The notes below the pieces were generated by a model that ran no database searches, was not told where the DNA came from, and saw only the letters and a list, made by a program, of their open reading frames with translations. The translations under genes and the position numbers were made by a program. From Deltaproteobacteria bacterium (GTDB lineage Bacteria > Myxococcota_A > JAADFL01), in contig JAADFL010000161.1 of NCBI GenBank assembly GCA_013152945.1, positions 1-49,435 of the forward strand: DNA of 49,435 nt, in the 5' to 3' direction. How positions within the stretch are numbered: position 1 is the first letter of the stretch; each line of letters opens with the position of its first letter. Of this stretch, positions 1 through 8,776 are shown in pieces.

Positions 1-160
1 CATGGTATTTTTGACCTCCATCGCAATATCTGATGAAACTATATGATACCATTTCTAAATTGTCAATAAAAATAACTTAGCGCTTATGGGGGTGGGGAGG
101 GAGGGTGGAGGCTACAAAGCAGTCTTGAAACCTGAACATATTATCAGTATAATCCGGCCC

Positions 161-3100
161 ATGAACTATGCCGAGTTATCATGCAAAACAGCGTTTTCCT
201 TTCTGTCGGCTGCATCCATGCCCGAAGACCTGGTGGACAAAGCAATCGAGCTCGGCTTGAGCGCCCTGGCAATAACAGACGAGGCAGGCCTGTACGGTGT
301 TCCACGGTTTTGCAAGGCTGCAAAGGAGGCAGGTCTCAAGGCAATAGTCGGTGCCCGCTTGGGTGTTAAGGCTCCCTTGCTTGGAAACAATGAGATTTTC
401 ATAAACCTGTTGGTGGAGAACAAGACAGGGTATCGCAACCTGTGCCGCCTCATTACCAATGCAAAGCTCTTGAGAGGCAGGCACGAGAAAACCGTTACCC
501 TTGATGAGCTTGAAGAGCATGCATCAGGGTTGTTCTGTCTTGCAGGGCCGGAGCTCGCTCCAGGCTTGGAGCAAGACAATCTCGGCGTTGTCATGTCCCT
601 ATTTCAAAAAGATCACCTTTTCGTAGAGGTACAGCGCCACCTTGTCAGGGAAGAAGAGAAAAAGTTGAAGAGGCTCGTTGCAGCGGCAAAGAAACTTGAA
701 CTGCCGCTGGTCGCTGACAACGGCGTGTTATATGCGACAGCCGGGGACGCACCCCTCCTGGATGTATTGACTTGCATGAAACACAGGGTCGACCTGGACT
801 CTGCAGGCAGGCTCCTGAAACCGAACAGGGAATGGAGGTTGAAATCGGCCCGTGAGATGAATACCCTGTTTCAAGATCTTTTGGGAGCGATCAACACGGG
901 GCTGGAGCTTTCAAGACAGTGTAACTTCGATATCTCCGACCTGAATTACAGGTTCCCTGATTTTCCCACGAGAGGCGGTAAGAGTGACGCGGAAATGCTG
1001 TCAGAACTCGTGTACTCCGGCGCAAGGGAGAGATACGGTCACTTGTCGCCAAGGGTCAAGAGACAGCTTGAAAAGGAACTTTATTTGATAACCAAGCTGG
1101 GTTTCACCGGTTACTTTCTAATAGTATGGGACATAGTGCGGTTCTGCATGGAACAGGGAATCATGGTCCAGGGACGGGGCTCGGCAGCAAACTCCGCAGT
1201 GTGTTACTGTCTGAAAATTACTGCTGTCGATCCCATAGGCTACGATCTGCTTTTCGAACGATTCCTGTCCGAGGCCAGGGGAGAGTGGCCTGACATCGAC
1301 CTGGACCTGCCTTCCGGAGAAAAGAGGGAAAGGGTAATCCAGTACGTATATTCAAGGTACGGCGATAAGGGCGCAGCCCTGACCGGGTCCTTTATAATCT
1401 TCAGGGGCAGGTTGGCTGCCAGGGAACTCGCCAAGGTAATGGGTTTCACCGAACAACAAGCAGACAAGCTTGCCGGCGGCGCATCTCCATGGCCCGGCTC
1501 CAAAAGCCGTTCGGAGAGTAAACCCGGTGAATGGCTGGAGGACGCCGGCCTGGACCCGGGCTCCAGGAAAAGCCGCATCTTCCTCTCATTGTGGCAACAG
1601 CTTCAAGGCTTGCCGAGACACACGAGCCAACACCCGGGAGGAATGGTGATAGCCGCAGGCAGGCTGGACGATGTCGTTCCCCTCGGGCCTACCGCGATGC
1701 AGGGACGGAGAGTCATCCAGTGGGACAAGGACGATTGTGCCGATCTCGGCATACTCAAGATAGATCTACTCGGCCTTGGCATGCTCGACGTGCTGGAGAG
1801 ATCCATCAGCCTGGTGAAAAAGCACGAAGGCGTGGACGTGGACTTTGCAAAACTGCCCAAACGAGACAAGCAGGTGTTCGACATGCTCAAGGCAGCCGAT
1901 ACAGTGGGGGTCTTCCAGGTGGAGAGCAGGGCGCAGATGGCTACCCTCCCGAGAATGAAACCGGATCGTTTCTATGATTTGGTAGTGGAGGTGGCGCTGA
2001 TAAGGCCGGGACCGATTGTGGGAAAGATGGTACATCCGTACTTGAACAGGCGCGCCGGCCTGGAGCCTGTCAGGTATGCCCACCCATGTCTCAAGCCCAT
2101 ACTGGAGCGCACCCTCGGCGTTCCGCTCTTCCAGGAGCAGGTCATGCGCATCGCAATGGAAGCGGCGGGCTTTTCTGCAGGAGAGGCGGAGAAACTACGG
2201 CGGGCCATGGGCTTCAAGCGACCGGGTAATCGTATGAAAAGGCTGGAGGAAAAGCTGCGGGCGGGATTGTCCAAAAAAGGCTTTTCAAACAAGGCCGTCA
2301 AAGAGGTGGCGGAGAGCCTGCGTTCGTTCTCGGAATACGGCTTTCCCGAATCCCATGCAGCATCGTTCGCGCTCATTACTTATGCCAGTGCTTATATGAA
2401 GGTTCACCACCCGGAATGCTACCTTGCAGCCATGCTGAATGCCTATCCCATGGGTTTCTACCCGCCTGCAGTGCTCCTCAAGGACGCCCAGAGACACGGC
2501 GTTCAGGTTTTGCCCATGGACGTAAATCGATCCGGATGGGAGTGCAGGCCCGAGCACCTGCCGAATACACGGAAGGGACTTGGCGTGCGGCTTGGATTCC
2601 GCTTCATCTCCGGCATGAGGATGAACACGATTGCAACCCTGGAGGCGGAGCAGGCAAGGCGCCTGTTTCATGATGTCTCCGACCTTACGTCGCGGTGTGG
2701 TTTCAACACTGCCGAGCTCTCCAGCCTGGCTGAAATAGGAGCAATGGCATCCTTGGGCCTTGGGAGACGGCAGGCATTGTGGCAGGTGTACAAGGTGGGC
2801 CGATTCGGGCCGGGCAGCCTTCCAGGCCTGGCTCGTTGCACCGAAATCGAAGAAAACGCTTTCCCGCTGCGCGAGATGAACAAGCAGGAAGAGATTTCAG
2901 CCGATCTGAAACTTTCAGGAATGACCACGGGCGCTCATCCGGTGTCATTCTTCAGGACGGCCCTGACCGGCCTTGGAGTGATCAGGGCAAAAGACATGGC
3001 CATCAGGTCGGACGGCGAACAAGTAAAAGCTGCAGGCCTTGTAATCGCCAGGCAGAGGCCTCACACGGCAAAAGGCGTCCTATTCATCACTATCGAGGAT

Positions 3101-3304
3101 GAGACGGGTTTTGCAAACCTGATTGTGAAACCGGACGTGCTTGAGCGAAACAGGAAAACTATTACAAGGGCCGGGTTCATGCTGGCCTCCGGCATCCTGG
3201 AAAAGAGATCCGGCGTGCTCCAGGTGCTGGTCAAAGAGATCGAGGACCTGGCTGAAAAAAACATGAATGTGCGAACCAGGGCCAAGTCACATGATTTCAG
3301 GTAA
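161..3304 (+). CDS. dnaE2: Error-prone DNA polymerase III alpha subunit, DnaE2/ImuC type
   Basis: Translesion replicative-type polymerase of about 1047 residues, the usual DnaE2 size (DnaE1 is nearer 1160). The order is PHP-like domain, palm, fingers, helix-hairpin-helix and a C-terminal OB-fold near residues 945-1030. The catalytic signature PDIDLD lies at about 377-382, and the third aspartate is in LKIDLLGLG. The PHP metal ligands are degenerate: the usual ELHxHS is ELSCKT, and the usual TDHD-type motif is TDEAG, so the PHP site probably does not bind metal. I chose ATG 161 because family homology begins at once (MNYAEL); the frame is open back to ATG 86 but that extension is Gly-rich and unlike the family. 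No clear ribosome-binding site precedes either start. The partners imuA and imuB are not in the window. DnaE2 is usually SOS-induced, but I saw no LexA box in the 160 upstream bases. Confidence 0.93.
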   Translation: MNYAELSCKTAFSFLSAASMPEDLVDKAIELGLSALAITDEAGLYGVPRFCKAAKEAGLKAIVGARLGVKAPLLGNNEIFINLLVENKTGYRNLCRLITNAKLLRGRHEKTVTLDELEEHASGLFCLAGPELAPGLEQDNLGVVMSLFQKDHLFVEVQRHLVREEEKKLKRLVAAAKKLELPLVADNGVLYATAGDAPLLDVLTCMKHRVDLDSAGRLLKPNREWRLKSAREMNTLFQDLLGAINTGLELSRQCNFDISDLNYRFPDFPTRGGKSDAEMLSELVYSGARERYGHLSPRVKRQLEKELYLITKLGFTGYFLIVWDIVRFCMEQGIMVQGRGSAANSAVCYCLKITAVDPIGYDLLFERFLSEARGEWPDIDLDLPSGEKRERVIQYVYSRYGDKGAALTGSFIIFRGRLAARELAKVMGFTEQQADKLAGGASPWPGSKSRSESKPGEWLEDAGLDPGSRKSRIFLSLWQQLQGLPRHTSQHPGGMVIAAGRLDDVVPLGPTAMQGRRVIQWDKDDCADLGILKIDLLGLGMLDVLERSISLVKKHEGVDVDFAKLPKRDKQVFDMLKAADTVGVFQVESRAQMATLPRMKPDRFYDLVVEVALIRPGPIVGKMVHPYLNRRAGLEPVRYAHPCLKPILERTLGVPLFQEQVMRIAMEAAGFSAGEAEKLRRAMGFKRPGNRMKRLEEKLRAGLSKKGFSNKAVKEVAESLRSFSEYGFPESHAASFALITYASAYMKVHHPECYLAAMLNAYPMGFYPPAVLLKDAQRHGVQVLPMDVNRSGWECRPEHLPNTRKGLGVRLGFRFISGMRMNTIATLEAEQARRLFHDVSDLTSRCGFNTAELSSLAEIGAMASLGLGRRQALWQVYKVGRFGPGSLPGLARCTEIEENAFPLREMNKQEEISADLKLSGMTTGAHPVSFFRTALTGLGVIRAKDMAIRSDGEQVKAAGLVIARQRPHTAKGVLFITIEDETGFANLIVKPDVLERNRKTITRAGFMLASGILEKRSGVLQVLVKEIEDLAEKNMNVRTRAKSHDFR

Positions 3305-3505
3305 AACTATGGAACGTCCCCGGCAAGCCATAAAATCCCCGGCATATAGACATGGGATTTTGATGCCCATTGCGAATACGGCAGGAAAACTGTAATATAT
3401 TTCCATAAAATGGAAACCATATGTTCCTGACGGCTCATACAATGTTTGACGCAATATAATTCATCGTGATAATTAATAACGGTGCTTTTTTTGGAGGAAA
3501 ATATC

Positions 3506-5281
3506 ATGGCGCAAAGCAAGGCATGGAAAACTTTTCTCGCATCGTTGGCTGCATCTTTTTTGTTTTTTGCCACACTCGGCACATGTACACCCGCCATGGC
3601 AGGCGCGAAACAGGCGGGAAAAAAGAAGATAACCGAGAAGAAGACAACCGGGCATGTGGGCAATACATCAAAGAGCGACCTTTGTTTCGACAACCTGATG
3701 GAGCTGGATAAGAATCAATCAAAAAGTCCACTCGAAAAGCTGCAATATTGGACCAAATTCCTTGAAAATGCGAAAAAACACATCAAGTTTGCAAAAAAAC
3801 GTATTGTGCAACTCCGCAAGAAGGCAGCAAAGGCCATTGCTTCCAAGGCGAAATCCATTGCATCCGATGCATCGAAGCCCCTTGAGGACCGGTTGAAGTC
3901 CCTGGTTGAACTTGGAAATTCCATGTCAAAAACAGAGGCCAGAAAATATGTGCTTCCTCTTTACAGAAAACTCAAAGCCAAGCTAAAAAAAGAGAACCTT
4001 AAAAAGATCATACCGGTTGTACGGAAGGCTAAGAAACTCCTCAAGGACAAAAGCAGACCTCTCGAGGAAGTAATCAAGGCCTGGCAGGATATCGTTAAAA
4101 AGGGAGAAGGCACGAAATACGCCAGGCAAGCAAAGATGGTATTGAAGAAGTTGATGACCAAGAGATTGATGGCGACTTTAAAAGCCGCGAAAAAAGCCGA
4201 CAGGAAAACACAGAGTAAAAAGAAAAAGAACGAAACAAATAAATTGGTTGCTGCAATAGCAGCCTGGCAGGCTGTGCAAAGCGCAGCAACCGGGTATCCC
4301 TTGCAAAAAAAAGCCAAGCCTATATTGAAAAAAGCTGCAACAAGGATTGGCAAACTCGAGAAACTCCTTTTTGATACTGTCGACAAACTGGACAACAGAA
4401 GTGATATTGCTGCATCCGAGAAAATCTCGGCTTGGCGCACTGCCTTGCCTTTGTTTGAAAAAGGCAGCGACCGGTATCGTTATGCTTCAAAGCGAATCAG
4501 TGTCCTGACCGGTGAAAACAAGGCTGCTTCCCGGGAAAAGGCCCCGGCAACTCAAAGCAAGGCGAAAAAAGGACAAGAACAAACTTCCGGCGAAAAACCA
4601 AAAACCAGGAAGGAATTGAAACCCGGGCTTAACATAGGATCCAGCGCCCCGAGGTTTACTTTACGTACAATAAATCCAAAGGCATGCAAGGCTCCTCTTG
4701 TCAACCTGGATTCCTACCTTTCATCAAAAGGTAAAAAGGCCAAGGTCAAGGCCGTGATATTGAGCTTTTTTGCCAATTACTGCCAGCCATGCAAAAAAGA
4801 ACTCCCGTTCCTGATGAAATTACATGATGAACTCGGGCCAAAGGGCCTTGTAATCTTCTCCATATCGATAGATAAGAAAAAAGAAGACCGGAAGGCAGTC
4901 GAGGCCCTGATATCAAAGAACGGCGTGACATATCCCGTATTGAGGGACCAATTGAACATAGTTGCACGGCGGTATAAAGTCGAGCGTTTGCCCGCAGTAT
5001 ACTTTCTGGACCAATCCGGCAAGGTTGTAGCTGCAAAAGTCGGATACGACGAGGAAGGGCCTTCTTTCATTAGAACACAAGCACTAAAGATGCTTGGAAT
5101 AAGCGAGTCGAGCCAATCATCTGTAGCAAAAGAGGCGGCTCCAAAAACCGTAAAGACCGGGGAAAAAGCAAGTGCCGGGAAGCAACAAAAGAAGGAGACA
5201 ATAAGTCAGGGTAAGAAGAAAAAACCGGCAGACGACGAAGAAGAAGATGAGGATGAGGAAGATGAGGATGACGATGAATAA
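3506..5281 (+). CDS. Exported Lys-rich protein with C-terminal thioredoxin-like (TlpA/ResA) domain
   Basis: Encodes 591 residues. ATG 3506 is preceded by TTGGAGGAAA (3491-3500), a good ribosome-binding site; the frame is open from 3482 without support. A signal peptide (FLASLAASFLFFATLG, cleavage near AMA-GA) directs export. Residues 40-330 are Lys/Ala-rich, mostly helical and of no family I recognise. Residues about 380-535 form a TlpA/ResA/AhpC-TSA-like fold with an active-site CQPC at C426/C429 and the cis-Pro region VERLPAVYFLD, so a periplasmic thiol-disulfide oxidoreductase is likely. The last 60 residues are Lys-rich and then a run of about 20 Asp/Glu. The very basic body and acidic tail are unusual for TlpA proteins. 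It could supply disulfide chemistry for the many Cys-rich secreted proteins nearby, which is inference. Confidence 0.85.
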   Translation: MAQSKAWKTFLASLAASFLFFATLGTCTPAMAGAKQAGKKKITEKKTTGHVGNTSKSDLCFDNLMELDKNQSKSPLEKLQYWTKFLENAKKHIKFAKKRIVQLRKKAAKAIASKAKSIASDASKPLEDRLKSLVELGNSMSKTEARKYVLPLYRKLKAKLKKENLKKIIPVVRKAKKLLKDKSRPLEEVIKAWQDIVKKGEGTKYARQAKMVLKKLMTKRLMATLKAAKKADRKTQSKKKKNETNKLVAAIAAWQAVQSAATGYPLQKKAKPILKKAATRIGKLEKLLFDTVDKLDNRSDIAASEKISAWRTALPLFEKGSDRYRYASKRISVLTGENKAASREKAPATQSKAKKGQEQTSGEKPKTRKELKPGLNIGSSAPRFTLRTINPKACKAPLVNLDSYLSSKGKKAKVKAVILSFFANYCQPCKKELPFLMKLHDELGPKGLVIFSISIDKKKEDRKAVEALISKNGVTYPVLRDQLNIVARRYKVERLPAVYFLDQSGKVVAAKVGYDEEGPSFIRTQALKMLGISESSQSSVAKEAAPKTVKTGEKASAGKQQKKETISQGKKKKPADDEEEDEDEEDEDDDE

Positions 5282-5318
5282 ACACCAAGTATCGGCTCTC
5301 AATCCCAGGGAGGTATGA

Positions 5319-5684
5319 ATGCTTCATTTTCATGACAACAAAGTCCAGGAAGAAATAGTGGACATGAAGGGCGCCGAAGGGGTGACGATACGCTGGCTGC
5401 TCGCAGATGCACAAGGAGCTACAAATTTCTTCATGCGCAGGTTCGATGTATCCTCCGGAGGCAGAACGCCGATGCACAGGCATGATTACGAACATGAAGT
5501 CTATGTCTTGTCAGGCCGTGGCAGGGTATGGAACGCCCATGAGTCCAGGTGGGAAGAACTGTCACAGGGTGACGTGGTGTTTGTGCCACCGGGAGAAGAG
5601 CATTCCTTCGAAGCTTCGGAAGATTCCTCCATCGTATTTCTTTGCATTATACCCGCAGGCCCGGCTTCACAAAAAAACCGGTAG
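5319..5684 (+). CDS. Small cupin-domain protein
   Basis: Encodes 121 residues forming a single cupin_2 barrel. Motif 1 is present as H-R-H-D-Y-E-H-E-V-Y (about residues 51-60), with two His and a Glu able to bind metal. Motif 2 is the GDVVFVPPGEEHSF stretch with the final His. Start ATG 5319 follows AGGGAGG at 5307-5313; the nearer ATG 5315 hits a stop after six codons and is excluded. The gene lies 37 bp behind the thioredoxin-like gene and may share its transcript. Single-domain cupins of this type bind small metabolites or act as isomerases or dioxygenases; no substrate can be named. Confidence 0.85.
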   Translation: MLHFHDNKVQEEIVDMKGAEGVTIRWLLADAQGATNFFMRRFDVSSGGRTPMHRHDYEHEVYVLSGRGRVWNAHESRWEELSQGDVVFVPPGEEHSFEASEDSSIVFLCIIPAGPASQKNR

Positions 5685-5766
5685 CCTCTGCTGGCCGGAA
5701 TATTTTGAACATTATCGCGAAATTGGGAAAATATAGAAAATAAATGCAATAATATGACGCAAGTTA

Positions 5767-5796
5767 TTGACAGGGCATATTAAAAAAGAATATCGT
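5767..5796 (+). promoter_or_regulatory. Candidate sigma-70-type promoter of the PEGA kinase gene
   Basis: TTGACA at 5767-5772, an 18-base spacer and TATCGT at 5791-5796, ending 27 bases before ATG 5824. The -35 box is perfect and the -10 box weak. Confidence 0.4.
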
Positions 5797-5823
5797 GCCT
5801 TTTGAGGTTATAAAATTAACCCT

Positions 5824-8547
5824 ATGGGGAAAGGTTTGGCCGGGGAGAGATTCGGTAAATATATCTTACTTCACAAGCTCGCAACAGGCGGGATGGCCGA
5901 GATTTTCCTTTCGAGACAGATCGGTGTCGCACAATTCGAAAAACTGGTTGTAATAAAGAGAATCCTCCCTCATCTTTCGGACAACCAGGAATTCGTAAAC
6001 ATGTTTCTTGATGAAGCCAGGATAGCGGCCCAACTCAATCACCCGTATATAGTCCAAATCTTCGACCTTGGCAAAATTGAAGGCTCTTACTTCATAGCCA
6101 TGGAATATATTCATGGCGAAGACCTCTCCCAGGTAGTCAAGCAGGGACAAAAAATCGGCAGGCCCTTACCAACGGACCATACTGTCAAGATTGTCTCCAT
6201 GGTCTGTGAAGCCTTGTACTATGCCCATACCAAGACAGACATGGTGGGTAAACCTCTCAACATTGTACATCGGGATATCAGCCCGCAAAATATCATCGTT
6301 ACATACGAGGGCTCAACAAAGTTGGTTGACTTTGGTATTGCCAAGGCTGCCAGCCAGGCCGGTCAAACACGAGCAGGCGTACTAAAAGGTAAATTCGCCT
6401 ATATGTCGCCGGAACAAATCATGGGCGAAGAACTTGACGGAAGATCCGACATTTTTGCGGTCGGGATAATGCTTTACGAACTATGTGTGGGAAGGCGCCT
6501 GTTCAAACGCGATTCTGAACCCGAGACCATGAGAGCGATAACCGAAGGCCAAGTACCTCCCCCCAGGAAAATCAACCCTGATGTGCCGCCCGAACTGGAA
6601 GGGATAATAATGAAGGCCCTTGCTACGAATCGTGACGAGAGGTACCCGGATGCCAGGCGGATGCAGATGGACCTGGAAGGCCTGTTCAGAAAAGGGCTGT
6701 TTACATCGAGCACCATACACATCTCGAACCATATGAAAAAGATCTTCAAAGACAAGCTCAAGAAACAACAGAAAATACTTGAGAAGGCCCAGGTGGACAG
6801 CATTGACCAACTCCTGGACCATTCCGACGAAAAATTTGAAGATTCACCGGCCAGTGAATTCGATGAATTCTTCGATCCGAATCCAGACCATAAGCAAGGG
6901 CCCGCTATTCCCAAAAGACGCAATACCGTGGGATTGGACCTTGAGCCCATTGCCGGAACAATACCGCCCAGGAGCAGAGATAACATACCTGTCAGGCGAC
7001 CCAGCGGCACCTTTCCTTCCCCGCCTCCTCTTCGAAAAATCAGGAGCACTGGGACCGGAAGGAGACAGGAAGGTGTCAGGTATAGGCCGGGAATACAGCA
7101 AAGTTCGGAACTTGAATTGGATCTGGATACCGCTGAATCCCGCCGTTTCCAGGATCTCGAAGAACAACACCAGACAAGAAAACCATCTACAATAACCACG
7201 ACAACTGCTTCCAGGCTCACTCCGTCACAATCCATATCCAAGACCTCAAGCGGTATCAAGGTCGCCAGGTTACAGAGGTCGGGCGGCAATAGGTTGATTT
7301 GGGCTGCAGTTACCTTGGCGCTTCTGGTCTGTACAAGTGCCCTTGGGGTTGTATTCTGGGACAATATAAAAGCCGCCTTGAAAAGCAACCAGGGAAAAAT
7401 AATAACCGAAGGCACTGTCAGGATTTCGACCAATCCTTCAGGGGCAAGCATTACTTTGGACGATAATACCCAGTTGCCCCAAAAAACACCTGCATTGATA
7501 AATCTCAAGCTCAACGAGACACATTATGTGAAACTCGCAAAAGAGGGTTACGAAGACAAGGTCATTTTGGACATCAAACTGACCCAGAAGCACCCATCGA
7601 AAGAAATAAGAATCGATTTGGTTCCACAAAAAAAAGGTTATTCCTCTAAAATCAGATTACGCATTTCATCACAACCGCCGGGTGCACAGGTTTTTCTCGA
7701 TGGGAACAAGGCTTGTAATGAGACACCCTGTGCCTTGCAGGGACTTAAGCTGAACAGGCAATACAAGATAATTGTAACCAAAAGAGGATATGCCAAGGGG
7801 ATCAAGTATTTTACTCCTACCGTACATAACAATAAAAAGATCCTGCGATTCAGGCTGAAACCCATACAGGCCTCGTTAAAAAACAACGGCAAGCCGGGAA
7901 TACTTTCGATAAGGTCTCAACCCCCTGGCGCGGAGATTATCATAAACGGGCAACCAACAGGCATATTGACACCCGCAGACAACATAGAGATCCAGCCGGG
8001 TAAAAAAGTCAAAATCGGTCTAACGCTGGCAGGATACAAGAGGTATGCAAACTTGGTCATCCTAAAGGGCGGCAAGACCCGTACAATAGAAGCATCATTG
8101 AAACCCCTCAATCCGGGAAAAGGAAAAAAACCCGGCTATCTCACTCTTAATTCTTCACCTCCATGTGATGTATACCTGGACGGCAGGCGCATCGGCAGGT
8201 CACCTATTGAGAAAAAGCTGCTATCTTCGGGAAAACACACATTGAGACTGCGTAACCTTGTGGAATTTCTTGATAGGAGCTTTTATCTCACTATCGAGCC
8301 GGGCAAAGAAACAGTCCGGAATATCAGGCTCAGAAAGGGTAGTGTGACCTTTACCGCTTTACCCGGAATCGAGATCTACCTTGGCAACCAAAAACTCGGG
8401 CAGACTCCCATGGAGCCTGTAAAGCTCTGGGAAGGAGAGTACGTAATAAAGGCCGTAGATACCAATACAGGCGTACAAAAGAGGCAGAGAATAATCGTAA
8501 AACCTGACAAGGCCCAGATGATCGACATTGATTTAAGTAAGAAATAG
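5824..8547 (+). CDS. Membrane Ser/Thr protein kinase with extracytoplasmic PEGA repeats
   Basis: Encodes 907 residues. An N-terminal Hanks-type kinase (about 11-290) has the Gly loop ATGGMAEIF, ATP-anchoring K45 in VVIKR, catalytic HRDISPQN (H149, D151), DFG at 169-171 and the SPEQ motif, so it should be active. A Ser/Pro-rich linker follows, then one membrane helix at about 491-512. The outside part holds about five beta-rich PEGA-like units starting near 529, 608, 692, 770 and 840, with motifs such as SSQPPGAQVFLDG and SIRSQPPGAEIIING. This is the common myxobacterial layout in which PEGA domains sense or bind cell-wall or surface ligands. No partner phosphatase or FHA protein is adjacent. 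The start has only a distant GAGGTT; ATG 5824 fits the family N-terminus (GKYILLHKLATGG). Confidence 0.93.
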   Translation: MGKGLAGERFGKYILLHKLATGGMAEIFLSRQIGVAQFEKLVVIKRILPHLSDNQEFVNMFLDEARIAAQLNHPYIVQIFDLGKIEGSYFIAMEYIHGEDLSQVVKQGQKIGRPLPTDHTVKIVSMVCEALYYAHTKTDMVGKPLNIVHRDISPQNIIVTYEGSTKLVDFGIAKAASQAGQTRAGVLKGKFAYMSPEQIMGEELDGRSDIFAVGIMLYELCVGRRLFKRDSEPETMRAITEGQVPPPRKINPDVPPELEGIIMKALATNRDERYPDARRMQMDLEGLFRKGLFTSSTIHISNHMKKIFKDKLKKQQKILEKAQVDSIDQLLDHSDEKFEDSPASEFDEFFDPNPDHKQGPAIPKRRNTVGLDLEPIAGTIPPRSRDNIPVRRPSGTFPSPPPLRKIRSTGTGRRQEGVRYRPGIQQSSELELDLDTAESRRFQDLEEQHQTRKPSTITTTTASRLTPSQSISKTSSGIKVARLQRSGGNRLIWAAVTLALLVCTSALGVVFWDNIKAALKSNQGKIITEGTVRISTNPSGASITLDDNTQLPQKTPALINLKLNETHYVKLAKEGYEDKVILDIKLTQKHPSKEIRIDLVPQKKGYSSKIRLRISSQPPGAQVFLDGNKACNETPCALQGLKLNRQYKIIVTKRGYAKGIKYFTPTVHNNKKILRFRLKPIQASLKNNGKPGILSIRSQPPGAEIIINGQPTGILTPADNIEIQPGKKVKIGLTLAGYKRYANLVILKGGKTRTIEASLKPLNPGKGKKPGYLTLNSSPPCDVYLDGRRIGRSPIEKKLLSSGKHTLRLRNLVEFLDRSFYLTIEPGKETVRNIRLRKGSVTFTALPGIEIYLGNQKLGQTPMEPVKLWEGEYVIKAVDTNTGVQKRQRIIVKPDKAQMIDIDLSKK

Positions 8548-8776
8548 AAAAATTAACAACAATACTTGATTGCTTCTCCATAGATTCGTCTTGAGCCGGC
8601 AGTTACGCTGATTTTCCTTCCGTTGTGACAAGTCACCTCGGTTTTTTTCAGCCTCCCAATGAACCGCATCCGGACAAAGCGTAAAACAGAGGCGGGATTC
8701 TTTGGCAAACTATACAAACGAATGAAGAAAATATTTTTTTATAGTAGATATTAAGTACCAAATCCCACGAAAAGTT

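Noticed and set aside
1-60. Inverted arms ATGGTAT (2-8) and ATACCAT (46-52) upstream of dnaE2
   Set aside because: The arms are short and far apart and match no LexA box I know; the window edge prevents judging context.
6474-7514. 346-codon open frame antisense to the PEGA kinase
   Set aside because: Composition matches a shadow frame of the kinase gene, which has complete catalytic motifs; no start signal.
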